NCBI RefSeq assembly: GCF_900103985.1
Contig: NZ_FNIE01000013.1
Location: 124,001 to 188,000 of the forward strand
Length of the DNA stretch: 64,000 bases
DNA from: Actinacidiphila guanduensis
GTDB taxonomy: Bacteria > Actinomycetota > Actinomycetes > Streptomycetales > Streptomycetaceae
Reading direction: 5' to 3'
How positions within the stretch are numbered: the stretch's first letter is position 1; each line of letters opens with the position of its first letter. The notes beneath the pieces are model-generated. The model had not been told where the DNA came from, ran no database searches, and saw only the letters and a program-made list of their open reading frames with translations. This document shows, one piece after another, positions 8,723 to 18,600 of this stretch. A program made the position numbers and the translations under genes.

Positions 8723-8741
8723 CGATGAACCTGATTCATCG
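8723..8741. promoter_or_regulatory. Dyad upstream of FadR-type regulator
   Basis: A perfect inverted repeat with 7-bp arms and a 5-bp spacer (CGATGAA CCTGA TTCATCG) lies 84 bp before the regulator start. The 308-bp gap 8518-8825 is locally AT-richer than its surroundings and otherwise holds no open gene. Autoregulation is inferred from position only. Confidence 0.5.
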
Positions 8742-8825
8742 GGGCTGTCGGACACTTGGGAGCCACTGATTGGCCACCAGGGGCGCCGACCGGGACAATG
8801 CACGTGACGAACGAGGAGCCGTGCC

Positions 8826-9707
8826 GTGGCAGCAGAGCGCAGGGCCCCGACCGAAGACGGCGGGGAGGGGACGGGCCGCTACCGGCCGGGATACGAGCTG
8901 GTCGCCGAGCAGGTGCTCAGCTACATCGCCGACCAGGGGCTGCGGCCGGGCGACCGGCTGCCCACCGAGCAGGGTCTGGCCGAGATCCTGGGCGCGACGC
9001 GCAACGTCACCCGGGAAGCGGTCAAGGTGCTGGCCGCCATAGGGCGGTTGAAGGTCAGGCGCGGCGCCGGCATCTTCGTCGCCGAGTCGCCCGGCGGCCT
9101 CGTCGACGACCAGCTGGCGCACTTCCAGCCCACCAGCATGGAGCACGTCCTGATGCTGCTGGACTACCGCACGCTGATCGAGTCGGAGACGGCCCGCCGG
9201 GCCGCCACCCAGGCCAACCCGATCGAGGTGCGCGCCATCCGGGAGCACGCCGACGCCTCGCTGGAGCGCGGCCGGGCCGCCGACACCGACGCCTTCGCCC
9301 GCGCCGACGCCGACTTCCACGACGCGGTCGGCCTGGCCGCGCACAACGTCTTCCTGCGGGCCAGCGTCGGCAATGTGCGGCGTTTAGCTGCACAGTCGGA
9401 CGTGCTGCTCTTCCACGGCGACGTGCCCGGCTCGCTGGAGGTCGCCGGCCACCAGCACATCGCCATCGCCCAGGCCATCGCCTCCGGCGAGCCCGAGCGG
9501 GCGGCCGAGCTGATGGCCGATCACATCGCCACCACGCAGCACCAGTTCGAACGCAAGATCCGCGACCGGCTGTTCACGCTGGCCGGCCGCCCCGGCGGGA
9601 CCGACCTGCCGCAGCAGCCCGCGGCCAGGGCCCGCCGCACCGCCCCGCCGCGGCCCGCGGCGGCCGGCCAGGCGGCCCCGCCGCCCCCGGAGACCTCGGT
9701 CTCCTAG
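8826..9707 (+). CDS. FadR-subfamily GntR regulator of second sugar locus
   Basis: A 293-residue regulator. The winged helix spans about residues 20-85 (LPTEQGLAEILGATRNVTRE, then RRGAGIFV), and the FCD domain follows with ADFHDAVGLAAHN and HQHIAIAQAIASGEPERA. The FCD His and Asp positions that usually coordinate metal are present. The C-terminal 45 residues are Ala/Pro/Arg-rich. The GTG start follows an ACGAGGAG ribosome site. It precedes the dehydratase and ABC genes on the same strand and is divergent from rhaM, so it probably controls this sugar locus. Confidence 0.87.
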   Translation: MAAERRAPTEDGGEGTGRYRPGYELVAEQVLSYIADQGLRPGDRLPTEQGLAEILGATRNVTREAVKVLAAIGRLKVRRGAGIFVAESPGGLVDDQLAHFQPTSMEHVLMLLDYRTLIESETARRAATQANPIEVRAIREHADASLERGRAADTDAFARADADFHDAVGLAAHNVFLRASVGNVRRLAAQSDVLLFHGDVPGSLEVAGHQHIAIAQAIASGEPERAAELMADHIATTQHQFERKIRDRLFTLAGRPGGTDLPQQPAARARRTAPPRPAAAGQAAPPPPETSVS

Positions 9708-9824
9708 TCCCCGTCCCGGCCGGCGGCGGCCCTCCCTGACCGGGCCGCCGCCCCCCCTCACCGCCACCCGTGCACCGCGCGCCCGCCGTGCGGTCCCGCG
9801 CGCCCTCGCGCGCACCCTCAGCGT

Positions 9825-9867
9825 CCCTTTCGTGCGTTTCGCACCCTTCGTGCAACCCTTCGTGCGC
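9825..9867. repeat. CCCTTCGTGC iterons and GTGCG dyad before dehydratase gene
   Basis: Three near-identical 11-12-base units (CCCTTTCGTGCG at 9825, CCCTTCGTGCAA at 9844, CCCTTCGTGCGC at 9856) lie in the 302-bp gap between the regulator and the dehydratase gene. Between the first two is a perfect dyad, GTGCG TTT CGCAC, at 9832-9844. Clustered repeats ahead of a catabolic operon suggest an operator region. The rest of the gap shows no gene. Confidence 0.5.
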
Positions 9868-10009
9868 CCTTAGCGCTCCCTTCACGACCCGGCTCGCACC
9901 ACCGCGAATCCCCGGCGCACGGCAGCCCGCCGCGCCCGTCCGCGGCCCGCGGCAAGGACTGCCCCCGGGGCCGCGGCCGGCGGCCCGCCCACACAGACAG
10001 AAAGCCACG

Positions 10010-11107
10010 ATGAAGATCACTCATGTCGAGGTCCACCGGATCGACGTGCCGGCGGCCGACCCGCCCTTCCACTGGAGGCACGGCCTGAGCGGAAGCGCTC
10101 CGGTGGGCGACGGCGCCGTCCTGCACATAGGCACCGACGAGGGCGCCGAGGGCGTGGCCCTCTTCGCCCGCCCGGGCGCGGCCGTCACCTTGCGGGAGCT
10201 GGTCGACCGGGTCTTCCGCGAGGAGCTGCTCGGCGCCGACCCACTGCGCCGCGAGTGGCTCTGGCACCGGGTGTGGGAGCTGGACCGCATCCACGAACTG
10301 CCGTTGCCCACGCTCGGCCTGATCGACACCGCCCTGTGGGACCTGGCCGCCCGCGCGAGCGGGGTGCCGGTCTGGCAGCTGCTCGGCGGCTTCCGCGAGG
10401 CCATCCCCGCCTACGCATCCACCTCCACCTTCGCCACCACCGAGGAGTTCCTCGACGTCGCCGACCAGTGCCTGGCGCTGGGCTACCACGGCATCAAGCT
10501 GCACGCCTGGGGCGACGCCCGCCGCGACGCGGCCCTGTGCCAGGCGCTGCGCGCCCACGTCGGCCCCGATGTGCCGCTGATGTACGACGGGTCGGCCGGC
10601 TTCGACCTGCCCGACGCGATCCTGCTCGGCCGCGCGCTCGCCGAGGCGGACTACCTCTGGTACGAGGAGCCGATGCGGGAGTTCAGCGTCAGCGCCTACC
10701 GGCAGCTGGCCGAACGCGTCGACGTACCGCTGCTGGTGGCCGAGACCTCCGACGGCGCGCACATGAACTCCGCCGACTTCATCCGGGCCGGCGCCGCCAC
10801 CTTCGGGGTCCGGGCCGGCACCACCCTGCGCGGCGGCATCACCGGCGCCATGCGCACCGCACACCTGGCCGACGCCTACCGGCTGCGCGCCGAAGTGCAC
10901 GGCTCGGACATCCCCAACCACCACCTGTGCATGGCGATCTCCAACACCACCTACTACGAGTCGCTGGTGACGGCCACCACGGTCGTCCGCGAGCGGCACG
11001 TGGACGACCGGGGCCTGGTCCGGGCCCCGACCGGCCCCGGCATCGCCCTCCCGCTCGACTTCGGCTACCCGGCGGCACTCGAGCGCTTCGTCGAGCAACC
11101 CCGCTGA
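10010..11107 (+). CDS. Enolase-superfamily (MR/MLE) sugar-acid dehydratase
   Basis: A 365-residue mandelate-racemase-like protein. The start was set at MKITHVEVHRID because an AGAAAG ribosome site sits just upstream and the family begins there. Motifs in order: GIKLHAWGD with the catalytic Lys, MYDGSAGFD, WYEEPM, VAETSDGA, and HGSDIPNHH with the candidate His. The strand that normally carries the Asp of the His-Asp dyad reads RAGTTLRGGIT, without Asp. Context with a rhamnose-type mutarotase and sugar ABC genes suggests dehydration of a deoxysugar or hexuronate-derived acid. The substrate is not determined. Confidence 0.75.
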   Translation: MKITHVEVHRIDVPAADPPFHWRHGLSGSAPVGDGAVLHIGTDEGAEGVALFARPGAAVTLRELVDRVFREELLGADPLRREWLWHRVWELDRIHELPLPTLGLIDTALWDLAARASGVPVWQLLGGFREAIPAYASTSTFATTEEFLDVADQCLALGYHGIKLHAWGDARRDAALCQALRAHVGPDVPLMYDGSAGFDLPDAILLGRALAEADYLWYEEPMREFSVSAYRQLAERVDVPLLVAETSDGAHMNSADFIRAGAATFGVRAGTTLRGGITGAMRTAHLADAYRLRAEVHGSDIPNHHLCMAISNTTYYESLVTATTVVRERHVDDRGLVRAPTGPGIALPLDFGYPAALERFVEQPR

Positions 11108-11153
11108 ACCCCCGCACTCCCGCACCGAGCCCCGTACCGAGAAAGGCACCACC

Positions 11154-12548
11154 ATGAGGTCGTCCGGATCTCCGAGAACCACCCTGCGGCGCAGAGCCGT
11201 CCAGGCCGCCGCCGGCGTGCTGGCCGCCGCGGTGGCCACCGTGCTCACCGGCTGCGCCAGCGCCGACACCAACAGCGGCTCCGGCAAGGCCGCGTCCGGG
11301 CACGCGGCGTTCACGCCGGTCAAGCAGAAGCCCGGCTCACAGATCACCGTCTGGGCCGACTCCACCCGGCTGCCGGCCGTGCAGGCGTACCAGAAGTCGC
11401 ACCCCGACGTGAAGATGAAGATCGTCACCTACGACGGCGGCGCCGACGGCTCCACCTACCTGCAGACCAAGGTGCAGCTCTTCGACCGCACCGGCAGCGG
11501 CTGGCCCGACGTCGTCTTCGGCACCCCCACCGACGTCACCTGGGCCTCGGCGCCCACCAAGCCCGGCGCGGTGCCCTTCGCCGCCCCGCTGGACGAGAAC
11601 CTGGTCCCGGCGAGCACCCTGAACAACTTCGCCAAGGGCTCGCTGACCCCCTGCCAGTTCAACGGGCACACCTACTGCCTGCGCAACGACATCGCCCAGG
11701 TCGTCCTCTGGTACAACAAGACGCTCATGGACCGCTGGGGCTACAAGGTCCCCACCACCTGGCCCGAGTACGAGGCGCTGGGCGAGAAGGTCGCCAAGGA
11801 GCACCCCGGCTACCTGGTCGGCTCGGTCGGCGACACCAACTCCCAGGAGTCCTACTTCTGGTCCAGCCAGTGCCCGGCGTTCGACCTGGTCAAGCCGAAC
11901 ACCCTGCGGGTGGCGCTGAAGGACCCGAACTGCACCCGGATGTCCACACTGCTGGACAAGCTGATCTCCGCCAAGGCGGTCACCACCCAGGGCTTCTTCA
12001 GCCAGGGCTTCGCCAAGGACAGCGGCTCCAAGGTGCTGATGGCCAACGGCCCGTCCTGGTACGGCCAGTACCTGTTCAAGAGCGCCTTCCACACCCCCGC
12101 CAAGCAGATGGCGGCGGCCGCCCCGCTCACCTGGCCCGGTGAGAGCACGGCCAGCACCGGCAACGTCGGCGGCGGCGTGTGGATGGTCTCCTCGCACAGC
12201 ACGAACCTCAAGGCGTCCACCGACCTGGCCACCTGGCTGACCACCTCCGACGCCAACCAGGCCGCCGCGCCCACCTACCCCGCCTACGGCCCGGCGGCCA
12301 CCGCGTGGCTGGCCAACCCCGCCAACCGCGACTACTTCGCCACCGACGTCAGCGGCCCCTTCCGGCAGGCGGCCGACGAGGTGTGGACCGGCTGGTCGAA
12401 CACGAAGTTCTCCGACGCCACCGCCTGGTCCAGCGTGGTGCTGCCGGCGCTGACCGCGGGCAAGTCCCTCACCGCGACCCTGCCCGCCTGGCAGAGCGCC
12501 ATCAGCAACGAGGCCAAGGCCGACGGATACCAGGTGACCAACCAATGA
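11154..12548 (+). CDS. Sugar ABC transporter substrate-binding lipoprotein
   Basis: A 464-residue family 1 extracellular binding protein. The signal peptide ends in a lipobox, VLTGCAS, predicting lipid anchoring at Cys. The mature chain has the QITVWADS beta-strand, an AQVVLWYNK segment and the long C-terminal lobe typical of this fold. A GAAAGG ribosome site precedes the ATG. Its stop overlaps the first permease start by four bases. The ligand is unknown; the neighbouring dehydratase suggests a plant-derived sugar or oligosaccharide. Confidence 0.9.
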   Translation: MRSSGSPRTTLRRRAVQAAAGVLAAAVATVLTGCASADTNSGSGKAASGHAAFTPVKQKPGSQITVWADSTRLPAVQAYQKSHPDVKMKIVTYDGGADGSTYLQTKVQLFDRTGSGWPDVVFGTPTDVTWASAPTKPGAVPFAAPLDENLVPASTLNNFAKGSLTPCQFNGHTYCLRNDIAQVVLWYNKTLMDRWGYKVPTTWPEYEALGEKVAKEHPGYLVGSVGDTNSQESYFWSSQCPAFDLVKPNTLRVALKDPNCTRMSTLLDKLISAKAVTTQGFFSQGFAKDSGSKVLMANGPSWYGQYLFKSAFHTPAKQMAAAAPLTWPGESTASTGNVGGGVWMVSSHSTNLKASTDLATWLTTSDANQAAAPTYPAYGPAATAWLANPANRDYFATDVSGPFRQAADEVWTGWSNTKFSDATAWSSVVLPALTAGKSLTATLPAWQSAISNEAKADGYQVTNQ

Positions 12549-13477
12549 CCCTGCTGGCAACCCGGCAGGTCACCGCCTCCGCCCCCCGCCGCGGCTCCCG
12601 GCCGCGGCGGTGGGGCCGCGGGTCCGCCGGCTGGTTCTTCGTCGCCGGATACGCGGTGCTGCTGCTCGCCTTCGGCGTCTTCCCCACCTGCTACGCCTTC
12701 TACCTGGCCTTCACCAACTCCGCCGGGCAGTTCACCGGGTTCAACCAGTTCACCAAGGTGGTCCGCGACTACCGGTTCGGGCCCGCCTTCAGCCATGTGC
12801 TGCTCTACCTGGTGCTGTGGCTGGTCACGCTGGTCGTGCTCACCGTGCTCGCCGCCGTCCTGCTGCGCAGCCGGGTCCGGCCGGGCCTGTCCGCGCTGCT
12901 GCGCTTCCTCTACTACATCCCCGGCGCCCTGGCCGGCGTGGCGAGCGTGCTGGTCTGGCTGTTCATGCTCGACCCGGACGTCAGCCCGGTCTCCTGGCTG
13001 CTGGACCGGCTCGGCCTGCACACCTTCGCCGCCGTGCTCGCGCCCGGCAACCTGCCGGTGATCTTCATGCTGATCGCCTTCTGGACCGGCGCCGGCGGCT
13101 GGATGGTGGTGATGTACGGGGCGCTGAACAACATCCCCGACGAGGTCATCGAGGCCGCCCGGATGGACGGCGCCGGGCCCTGGCGCACCGCCTGGCACAT
13201 CCAGATCCCGATGATCCGGCAGTGGATCGCCTACATGACCATCCTCGCGTTCGCCGGCGGCACCCAGCTGTTCGTCGAGCCGCAACTGCTGCAGACCGCG
13301 AGCCTGGGCCGGGTGAGCCCCGCCTGGTCGCCCAACCAGCTGGCCTACGTCTACGCCTTCCAGCAGGGCGACTTCAACGGCGCCGCCGCCATCTCGGTCT
13401 TCCTGCTGGCGCTCGGCCTGATCTGCGCCGGCCTGCTCGTCGCCCGCTCGAACATGTTCACGTTGGATGAGACATGA
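12545..13477 (+). CDS. Sugar ABC transporter permease 1
   Basis: A 310-residue permease with six hydrophobic segments and the ATPase-docking EAA loop (EVIEAARMDGAGPWRTAWHI, near residue 200). It resembles the MalF/UgpA-type subunit. The ATG overlaps the binding-protein stop (ATGA) and the gene end overlaps the second permease start, so all three are coupled. No ATP-binding subunit follows; in Streptomyces such systems usually share the multi-sugar ATPase MsiK, encoded elsewhere. Confidence 0.92.
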   Translation: MTLLATRQVTASAPRRGSRPRRWGRGSAGWFFVAGYAVLLLAFGVFPTCYAFYLAFTNSAGQFTGFNQFTKVVRDYRFGPAFSHVLLYLVLWLVTLVVLTVLAAVLLRSRVRPGLSALLRFLYYIPGALAGVASVLVWLFMLDPDVSPVSWLLDRLGLHTFAAVLAPGNLPVIFMLIAFWTGAGGWMVVMYGALNNIPDEVIEAARMDGAGPWRTAWHIQIPMIRQWIAYMTILAFAGGTQLFVEPQLLQTASLGRVSPAWSPNQLAYVYAFQQGDFNGAAAISVFLLALGLICAGLLVARSNMFTLDET

Positions 13478-14388
13478 CACCCCTCGCTCCCGCCCCGCGC
13501 GCCGCCGCCCGGCGCGCCACCCCGTCCCGGGCCGTCTCGGCGCTGGTCGTCGGCGTCCTGCTGGCCGTGCTGCTGGTGTTCTTCGTGCTGCCCGTGGTGT
13601 GGCTGCTGCTCGCGCCCACCAAGACCGCCGACCAGATCGTGCACGACAACCCGCTCTCCTTCGGGTCGCTGCACCAGGTCGGCCGGGCCTGGCGGCACCT
13701 GTACGACTTCCAGGACCACGCGCTGCTGGTGTGGCTGCGCAACTCCGCGGTGTACTCGCTGGGTTCGCTGGTGCTGACCCTGCTCACCAGCGTGCCGGCC
13801 GGCTACGCGCTGGCCCTGACCCGCTTCCGCGGCCGCAAGACGCTGCTGGTGATCACCCTGGTCACCATGATCATGCCGTCCGCGACGCTGGTGCTGCCGA
13901 TCTTCCTGGAGCTCAACCGCTTCCACCTGATCGGCACCGTCTGGTCGGTGATCCTGCCGTTCTCCTTCTACCCGTTCGGCGTGTACCTGGTCTACATCTA
14001 CTTCGCCACCAGCCTGCCGCGCGACCTGCTCGCCGCCGCCCGCATGGACGGCTGCTCGCAGTGGCAGCTCTTCACCCGGATCGCGCTGCCGCTGGCCAAA
14101 CCGGTGATCGGCCTGGTCGCCTTCTTCAGCTTCGTCGGCAACTGGAACAACTTCTTCCTGCCCTACCTGGTGCTGCCCAACAGCGACCAGTTCCCGATCC
14201 AGGTGGGCCTGAACCAACTGCTCACCTCCACCCCGTCGTTCAACCCGGTGGCCGGCGCCGGACTGAACATCACCATCCCCGAACTGGCGCTGGCGATCAT
14301 CGTTGCGATCCTGCCGGTGCTGGTGCTCTTCCTCTTCTCCCAGCGCACCCTGGTCTCCGGGATGCTCGCCGGAGCCACCAAGGAGTGA
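13474..14388 (+). CDS. Sugar ABC transporter permease 2
   Basis: A 304-residue partner permease of the MalG/UgpE type with six membrane segments and an EAA loop (LLAAARMDGCSQWQLFTRIALP). Start and upstream stop overlap by four bases. A GC-rich 122-bp gap then separates it from the NAD kinase gene, so this is probably the last gene of the transport operon. Confidence 0.92.
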   Translation: MTPLAPAPRAAARRATPSRAVSALVVGVLLAVLLVFFVLPVVWLLLAPTKTADQIVHDNPLSFGSLHQVGRAWRHLYDFQDHALLVWLRNSAVYSLGSLVLTLLTSVPAGYALALTRFRGRKTLLVITLVTMIMPSATLVLPIFLELNRFHLIGTVWSVILPFSFYPFGVYLVYIYFATSLPRDLLAAARMDGCSQWQLFTRIALPLAKPVIGLVAFFSFVGNWNNFFLPYLVLPNSDQFPIQVGLNQLLTSTPSFNPVAGAGLNITIPELALAIIVAILPVLVLFLFSQRTLVSGMLAGATKE

Positions 14389-14510
14389 GCGGTCCGGGCA
14401 CCGGAACTGCCGCGGGGCGGGTCGCGGGCCGGGCGCGGATGCGGTAGAGGTCTCCTGGGCGGTGCGGCCGAAGGGTGCCGCGGGCGCCGCCGCGGAAGGA
14501 AGGGGCCGCC

Positions 14511-15566
14511 ATGCCCGTCAGCAGGCTCGGCGTCGTGGTGCACGAGGGGCGGCCCCCCGCCGTCGAGGCCGCCGAGGCGGTACGCGGCTGGTGCGCCGAA
14601 CACGGCATCCCCTGCACCGCCATCGACGTGTGGCGCGGGGGCCGCACCCGCCAGGGCGGCAGCAAGGAGGCCGCGGCCGCCGGCCACCCCGACGTCATCG
14701 TCACCCTCGGCGGCGACGGCACCTTCCTGCGCGGCGCGCGGATCGCCGCCAAGGACGGCGCGCGGGTGCTCGGCGTCGACCTCGGCCGCGTCGGCTTCCT
14801 CACCGAGGTCCCGGTGGACCAGGTGCTCGCCGCCCTCGACGCCGTCCACGAGGACCGCGCGGGCGAGGAGGAGCGGATGACACTCACCCTGCGCACCTCG
14901 CGCCCGCTGGCCGTCCCCGAGGAGGTCGACGCCCTCATGCTGCGCTACGGGCGCGGCCCGCGGCTGCCCCCGCCCGAGCGGCTGCCCGGCGAGCCCGGCT
15001 GGGGCGTGGCCATGGACGTGAACGCCCTCAACGACGTCGTGCTGGAGAAGCTGTCGCGGGACCGGCAGATCGCCGTCGCCGTCTACGTCGCGGGCCACCT
15101 GCTCGCCTCGTACTCCGCGGACGCCGCGATCGTGGCGACGCCCACCGGCTCCACCGCCTACAGCTTCGCCGCCGGCGGCCCCGTCCTGTCGCCCGGCGTG
15201 CAGGGCCTGGTCTTCACGCCCGTCGCCCCGCACATGTCCTTCAACCGCAGCGTCGTCGCCGCCCGCGACGAGCCCGTGGCCGCCCGCATCCTGCCGCACT
15301 CCGGGCAGGTCGCCGTCAGTATCGACGGCGAGGTGCGCGGGGTGCTGGACCCCGGCGACTGGATCGGCGTCTACCCCTCCGGCCGCCCGGTGCGCCTCGT
15401 CCGGCTCGGCGGCACCGACTTCTACCAGCGGCTGCGCGAGCGCTTCCGGCTCGCCGACGCGCCCGCCACCGAGGCCGACGGGGTGGCCCCGCCGCTCTTC
15501 CCGGCCCCCACCCCGGAGGTCCCGGCCGACATGGCCGAGCTGAGGCTCCCGCCGCCCGCGCCGTGA
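14511..15566 (+). CDS. nadK: NAD kinase paralogue
   Basis: A 351-residue ATP-NAD kinase. The GGDGTFLRGAR motif carries the catalytic Asp, NDVVLEK binds nicotinamide ribose, and TPTGSTAYSFAAGG is the conserved C-domain loop. The enzyme makes NADP+ from NAD+. It is longer than most NAD kinases (about 290-310) because of an insert around residues 115-160 and a Pro-rich tail. The ATG at 14511 follows a GGAAGGAAGGGG ribosome site. The gene converges on the GH3 gene, with a strong hairpin between them. Confidence 0.87.
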   Translation: MPVSRLGVVVHEGRPPAVEAAEAVRGWCAEHGIPCTAIDVWRGGRTRQGGSKEAAAAGHPDVIVTLGGDGTFLRGARIAAKDGARVLGVDLGRVGFLTEVPVDQVLAALDAVHEDRAGEEERMTLTLRTSRPLAVPEEVDALMLRYGRGPRLPPPERLPGEPGWGVAMDVNALNDVVLEKLSRDRQIAVAVYVAGHLLASYSADAAIVATPTGSTAYSFAAGGPVLSPGVQGLVFTPVAPHMSFNRSVVAARDEPVAARILPHSGQVAVSIDGEVRGVLDPGDWIGVYPSGRPVRLVRLGGTDFYQRLRERFRLADAPATEADGVAPPLFPAPTPEVPADMAELRLPPPAP

Positions 15567-15607
15567 GCGCGCCCTGATCCGTTCGCCCTCGGGCGCCGGA
15601 CAAGCGG

Positions 15608-15647
15608 CCGGGCCGCGCCGCCCCGTCAGGGGAGCGGCGCGGCCCGG
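15608..15647. terminator. Hairpin terminator between nadK and GH3 gene
   Basis: A perfect 14-bp GC stem (15608-15621 with 15634-15647) closes a 12-base loop in the gap between two convergent genes. There is no T run, which is common for terminators in high-GC actinomycetes. It could serve both strands. Confidence 0.65.
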
Positions 15648-15675
15648 GATCTCGCGGACCTCAGTGCGCGGCCCT

Positions 15676-18600
15676 TCAGTGCGCGGTCATGGACGTCGCC
15701 AGGGTGAGCGTGCCCGACAGCGGCAGGTTGCGGGAGGAGTCGCCGACGAGGATCTGGTAACCCCCGGCAGCCGCCGTCCACTTGCCGGCGCCGGTGTCCC
15801 AGGCGGCCAGGTCACGCGGGGTGAGCGTGAAGGTGACCGTGCCCGAGGCGCCCGGGGCCAGCGAGATGCGCTGGAACCCCTTCAGCTGGTGGGGCGGCTC
15901 ACCCGCCGCGCCCGGGTCGCCGACGTAGAGCTGGGCGACCTCCGCGCCTGCTCTGCTGCCGGTGTTGGTGACGGTCGCGGTGACGGTGGCCTGGTTGCCG
16001 CTCATCGCGCCGACATGGAGGTTGGAGAAGGAGAAGGTGGTGTAGGACAGGCCGTAGCCGAAGGGGAAGAGCGGCGCGACGTTCTTCGCGTCGTACCACC
16101 GGTATCCCACATCGAGGCCCTCGCTGTACTGCACGGTGCCGTTCTGGCCCGGCCACTGGGCGGTGGTGCTCGCCGGCACCTGCGACAGCGAGGTCGGGAA
16201 CGTCACGGGCAGGTGGCCCGAGGGGTTGGCGTCGCCGAACAGCAGGGCCGCGATGGCCTGGCCCCACACCTGCCCGTCGTAGAAGCCCTCGAAGACGCCC
16301 GCCACCTGGTTGAGCCACGGCATGAGGATCGCCGAGTTGTCGTTGAGCACGACGATCGTGTGCGGGTTGGCCGCCGCGACCGCCTCGATCAGGGCGTCCT
16401 GGTTGCCCGGCAGGTTCAGCGAGGTGTTGTCCGCCTCCTCGTGGCCGTAGTTGTCACTGGCGAAGACCACCGCGACGTCCGAGGAGCCGGCCAGCGCGGC
16501 CGCCGAGCCGGTGTCGGTGCCGTCGTTGTAGGTCACCTTGGTGTTCGTGCCGGCCAGCCGGTCCTGGATGCCGATGATCGGGGTGTACGTGCCGGGGCTG
16601 GTGACGGTGCCGCTGCCGCCGCCGATGGTCTGCGCGCCGGGGCCGGCGTCCTGGCCGATCACCGCGACCGAGGACAGCTGGGAGGCGTTCAGCGGCAGCA
16701 GCCCGTTGTTCTTCAGCAGCACCGTGCCCTCCTCGTCGCCCCGCAGCGCGACCTGCGCGTGCGCAGGGGTGGTGACGATCGCCGAGGTGGAGCCGGAGGG
16801 CGCCTTGTCGAACAGCCCGAAGCGGAACATCTGGGTGAGCACCCGCGAGACCATCGTGTCCAGCGTGGCCTGGGTGACCTGGCCGTCCTGGACCGCCTGG
16901 ATCAGGTAGTCGGCGTAGTAGTAGCCGCCCGGCATCTCCACCGTCAGGCCGGCGTTGGCCGACTCCACCGTGGAGTGGATCGCGCCCCAGTCGGAGGTGA
17001 CGAAGCCGGTGAACCCGGCCTGCTGGTACAGGCCCTTGTTGAGGATGTCCGGGTTCTGGCAGGAGGGCTCGTTGTTGACGTTGCTGTACGCGCACATCAC
17101 CGCGGCCGCCCCGCCCTGCTGGATGGCGGTCTGGAAGGCCGGCAGGTAGATCTCCTGCAGCGTGCGGGCGTCCACCTGCACGGTGCCGGCCGGCTGCTCG
17201 ATGTTGTACGCGGCCGCGTGCTTGACCTCGGCCATCACGCCCTGGTCCTGGATGCCCTCGATGTCGGCGGCGCCCATCTGCCCCGACAGGTACGGGTCCT
17301 CGCCGAAGGTCTCGTAGGAGCGGCCCCAGCGCGGGTCACGGACGATGTTCACCGTCGGGCCGAGCGCCACGTCCACGCCCTTGCCGGCGAACTCCTGGCC
17401 GACCGCGTCGCCGTACTGGTGCTCGTAGTCGGTGTCGAAGGTCGCGGCCGAGACCAGGCCGGAGGGCATCTGGGTGACGCCGCCGAGCCCGTCGCCGACA
17501 CCGGCCGGGCCGTCCTCGAAGGTGAGGTCGGGGATGCACAGCGAGGGGTCGCCGAGGATCTTGCCGATGTAGTCCGGCTCGTCGGTGCCGTGCAGCAGGT
17601 TCACCTTCTGCTGCAGCGACATCTGGCCCATCAGCTGGGCGACCCGGGTGGCGGTGGCGGTGCCGGGGGTGTTCACCCACGGGCACGAGCCGGGCGCGGG
17701 GTGCGTGACCGGCGGCGGGATGGTGCCGGTGACGTCGCCGACCGTGTAGACCTGGAACTCCCACAGGGCGTAGCCGTACCCGGTGGCCCGGGCGGTGCCG
17801 TACATGCGGATGTAGCGGCCGGTGCCGGAGACGGTGAGGGTCTGGGTGCCGCCGGTGCCGGTCGTCGTGGAGTAGACGCTGCTCCAGTTGGTGCCGTCGG
17901 CCGACAGCTGGATCTGGAACGCGGAGGCGTAGGCGTTCTCCCAGTCCAGGACGACCTTGCAGACCGGCAGGCTCGCGCCGAGGTCCACCTCGTACCACTG
18001 CGGGTCGGAGTAGTCGCTGGACCAGCGGGTGACGGTGCTGCCGTCCACGCCGTAGGGGGCCGCGTAGCCCTGGTCCCCGTCCTGCACCGAGGACGCGGTG
18101 GCCGGGTGGCCGAGGGCGGCGTTGGTGGTGCCGCAGCCGTCGCCGGGGCCGGTGCCGCCGCTGCCGCCGGTGTGCACGGCGAACTCCCAGAGCGAGTAGC
18201 CGTATCCGGTGGCGCGGGCGGTGCCGTACATGCGGATGTAGCGGCCGGTGCCGGAGACGGTGAGGGTCTGGGTGCCGCCGGTGCCGGTCGTCGTGGAGTA
18301 GATCGGCGACCATGTCGAGCCGTTGGCGGAGACCTGGATCTGGAAGGCCGTGCCGTAGGCGGTCTCCCACTGCAGGACGACCTGGCAGATCGTCACGCTG
18401 GAGCCGAGGTCCACCTGGAGCCACTGGGGGTCGGCGGCGGCCGAGGACCAGCGGGTGCCGGCGTCGCCGTCCACGGCGGCCGAGGCGGGGGTGCCGGCGT
18501 TCTCGGTGGAGGAGGCGGTCGCGGGCTGGTCGAGGGCGGCGTTCGCGCTGCCGCAGGCGGCGCCGGTGCCGCCGTCCAGGGTGCCGTAGACCTGGAACTC

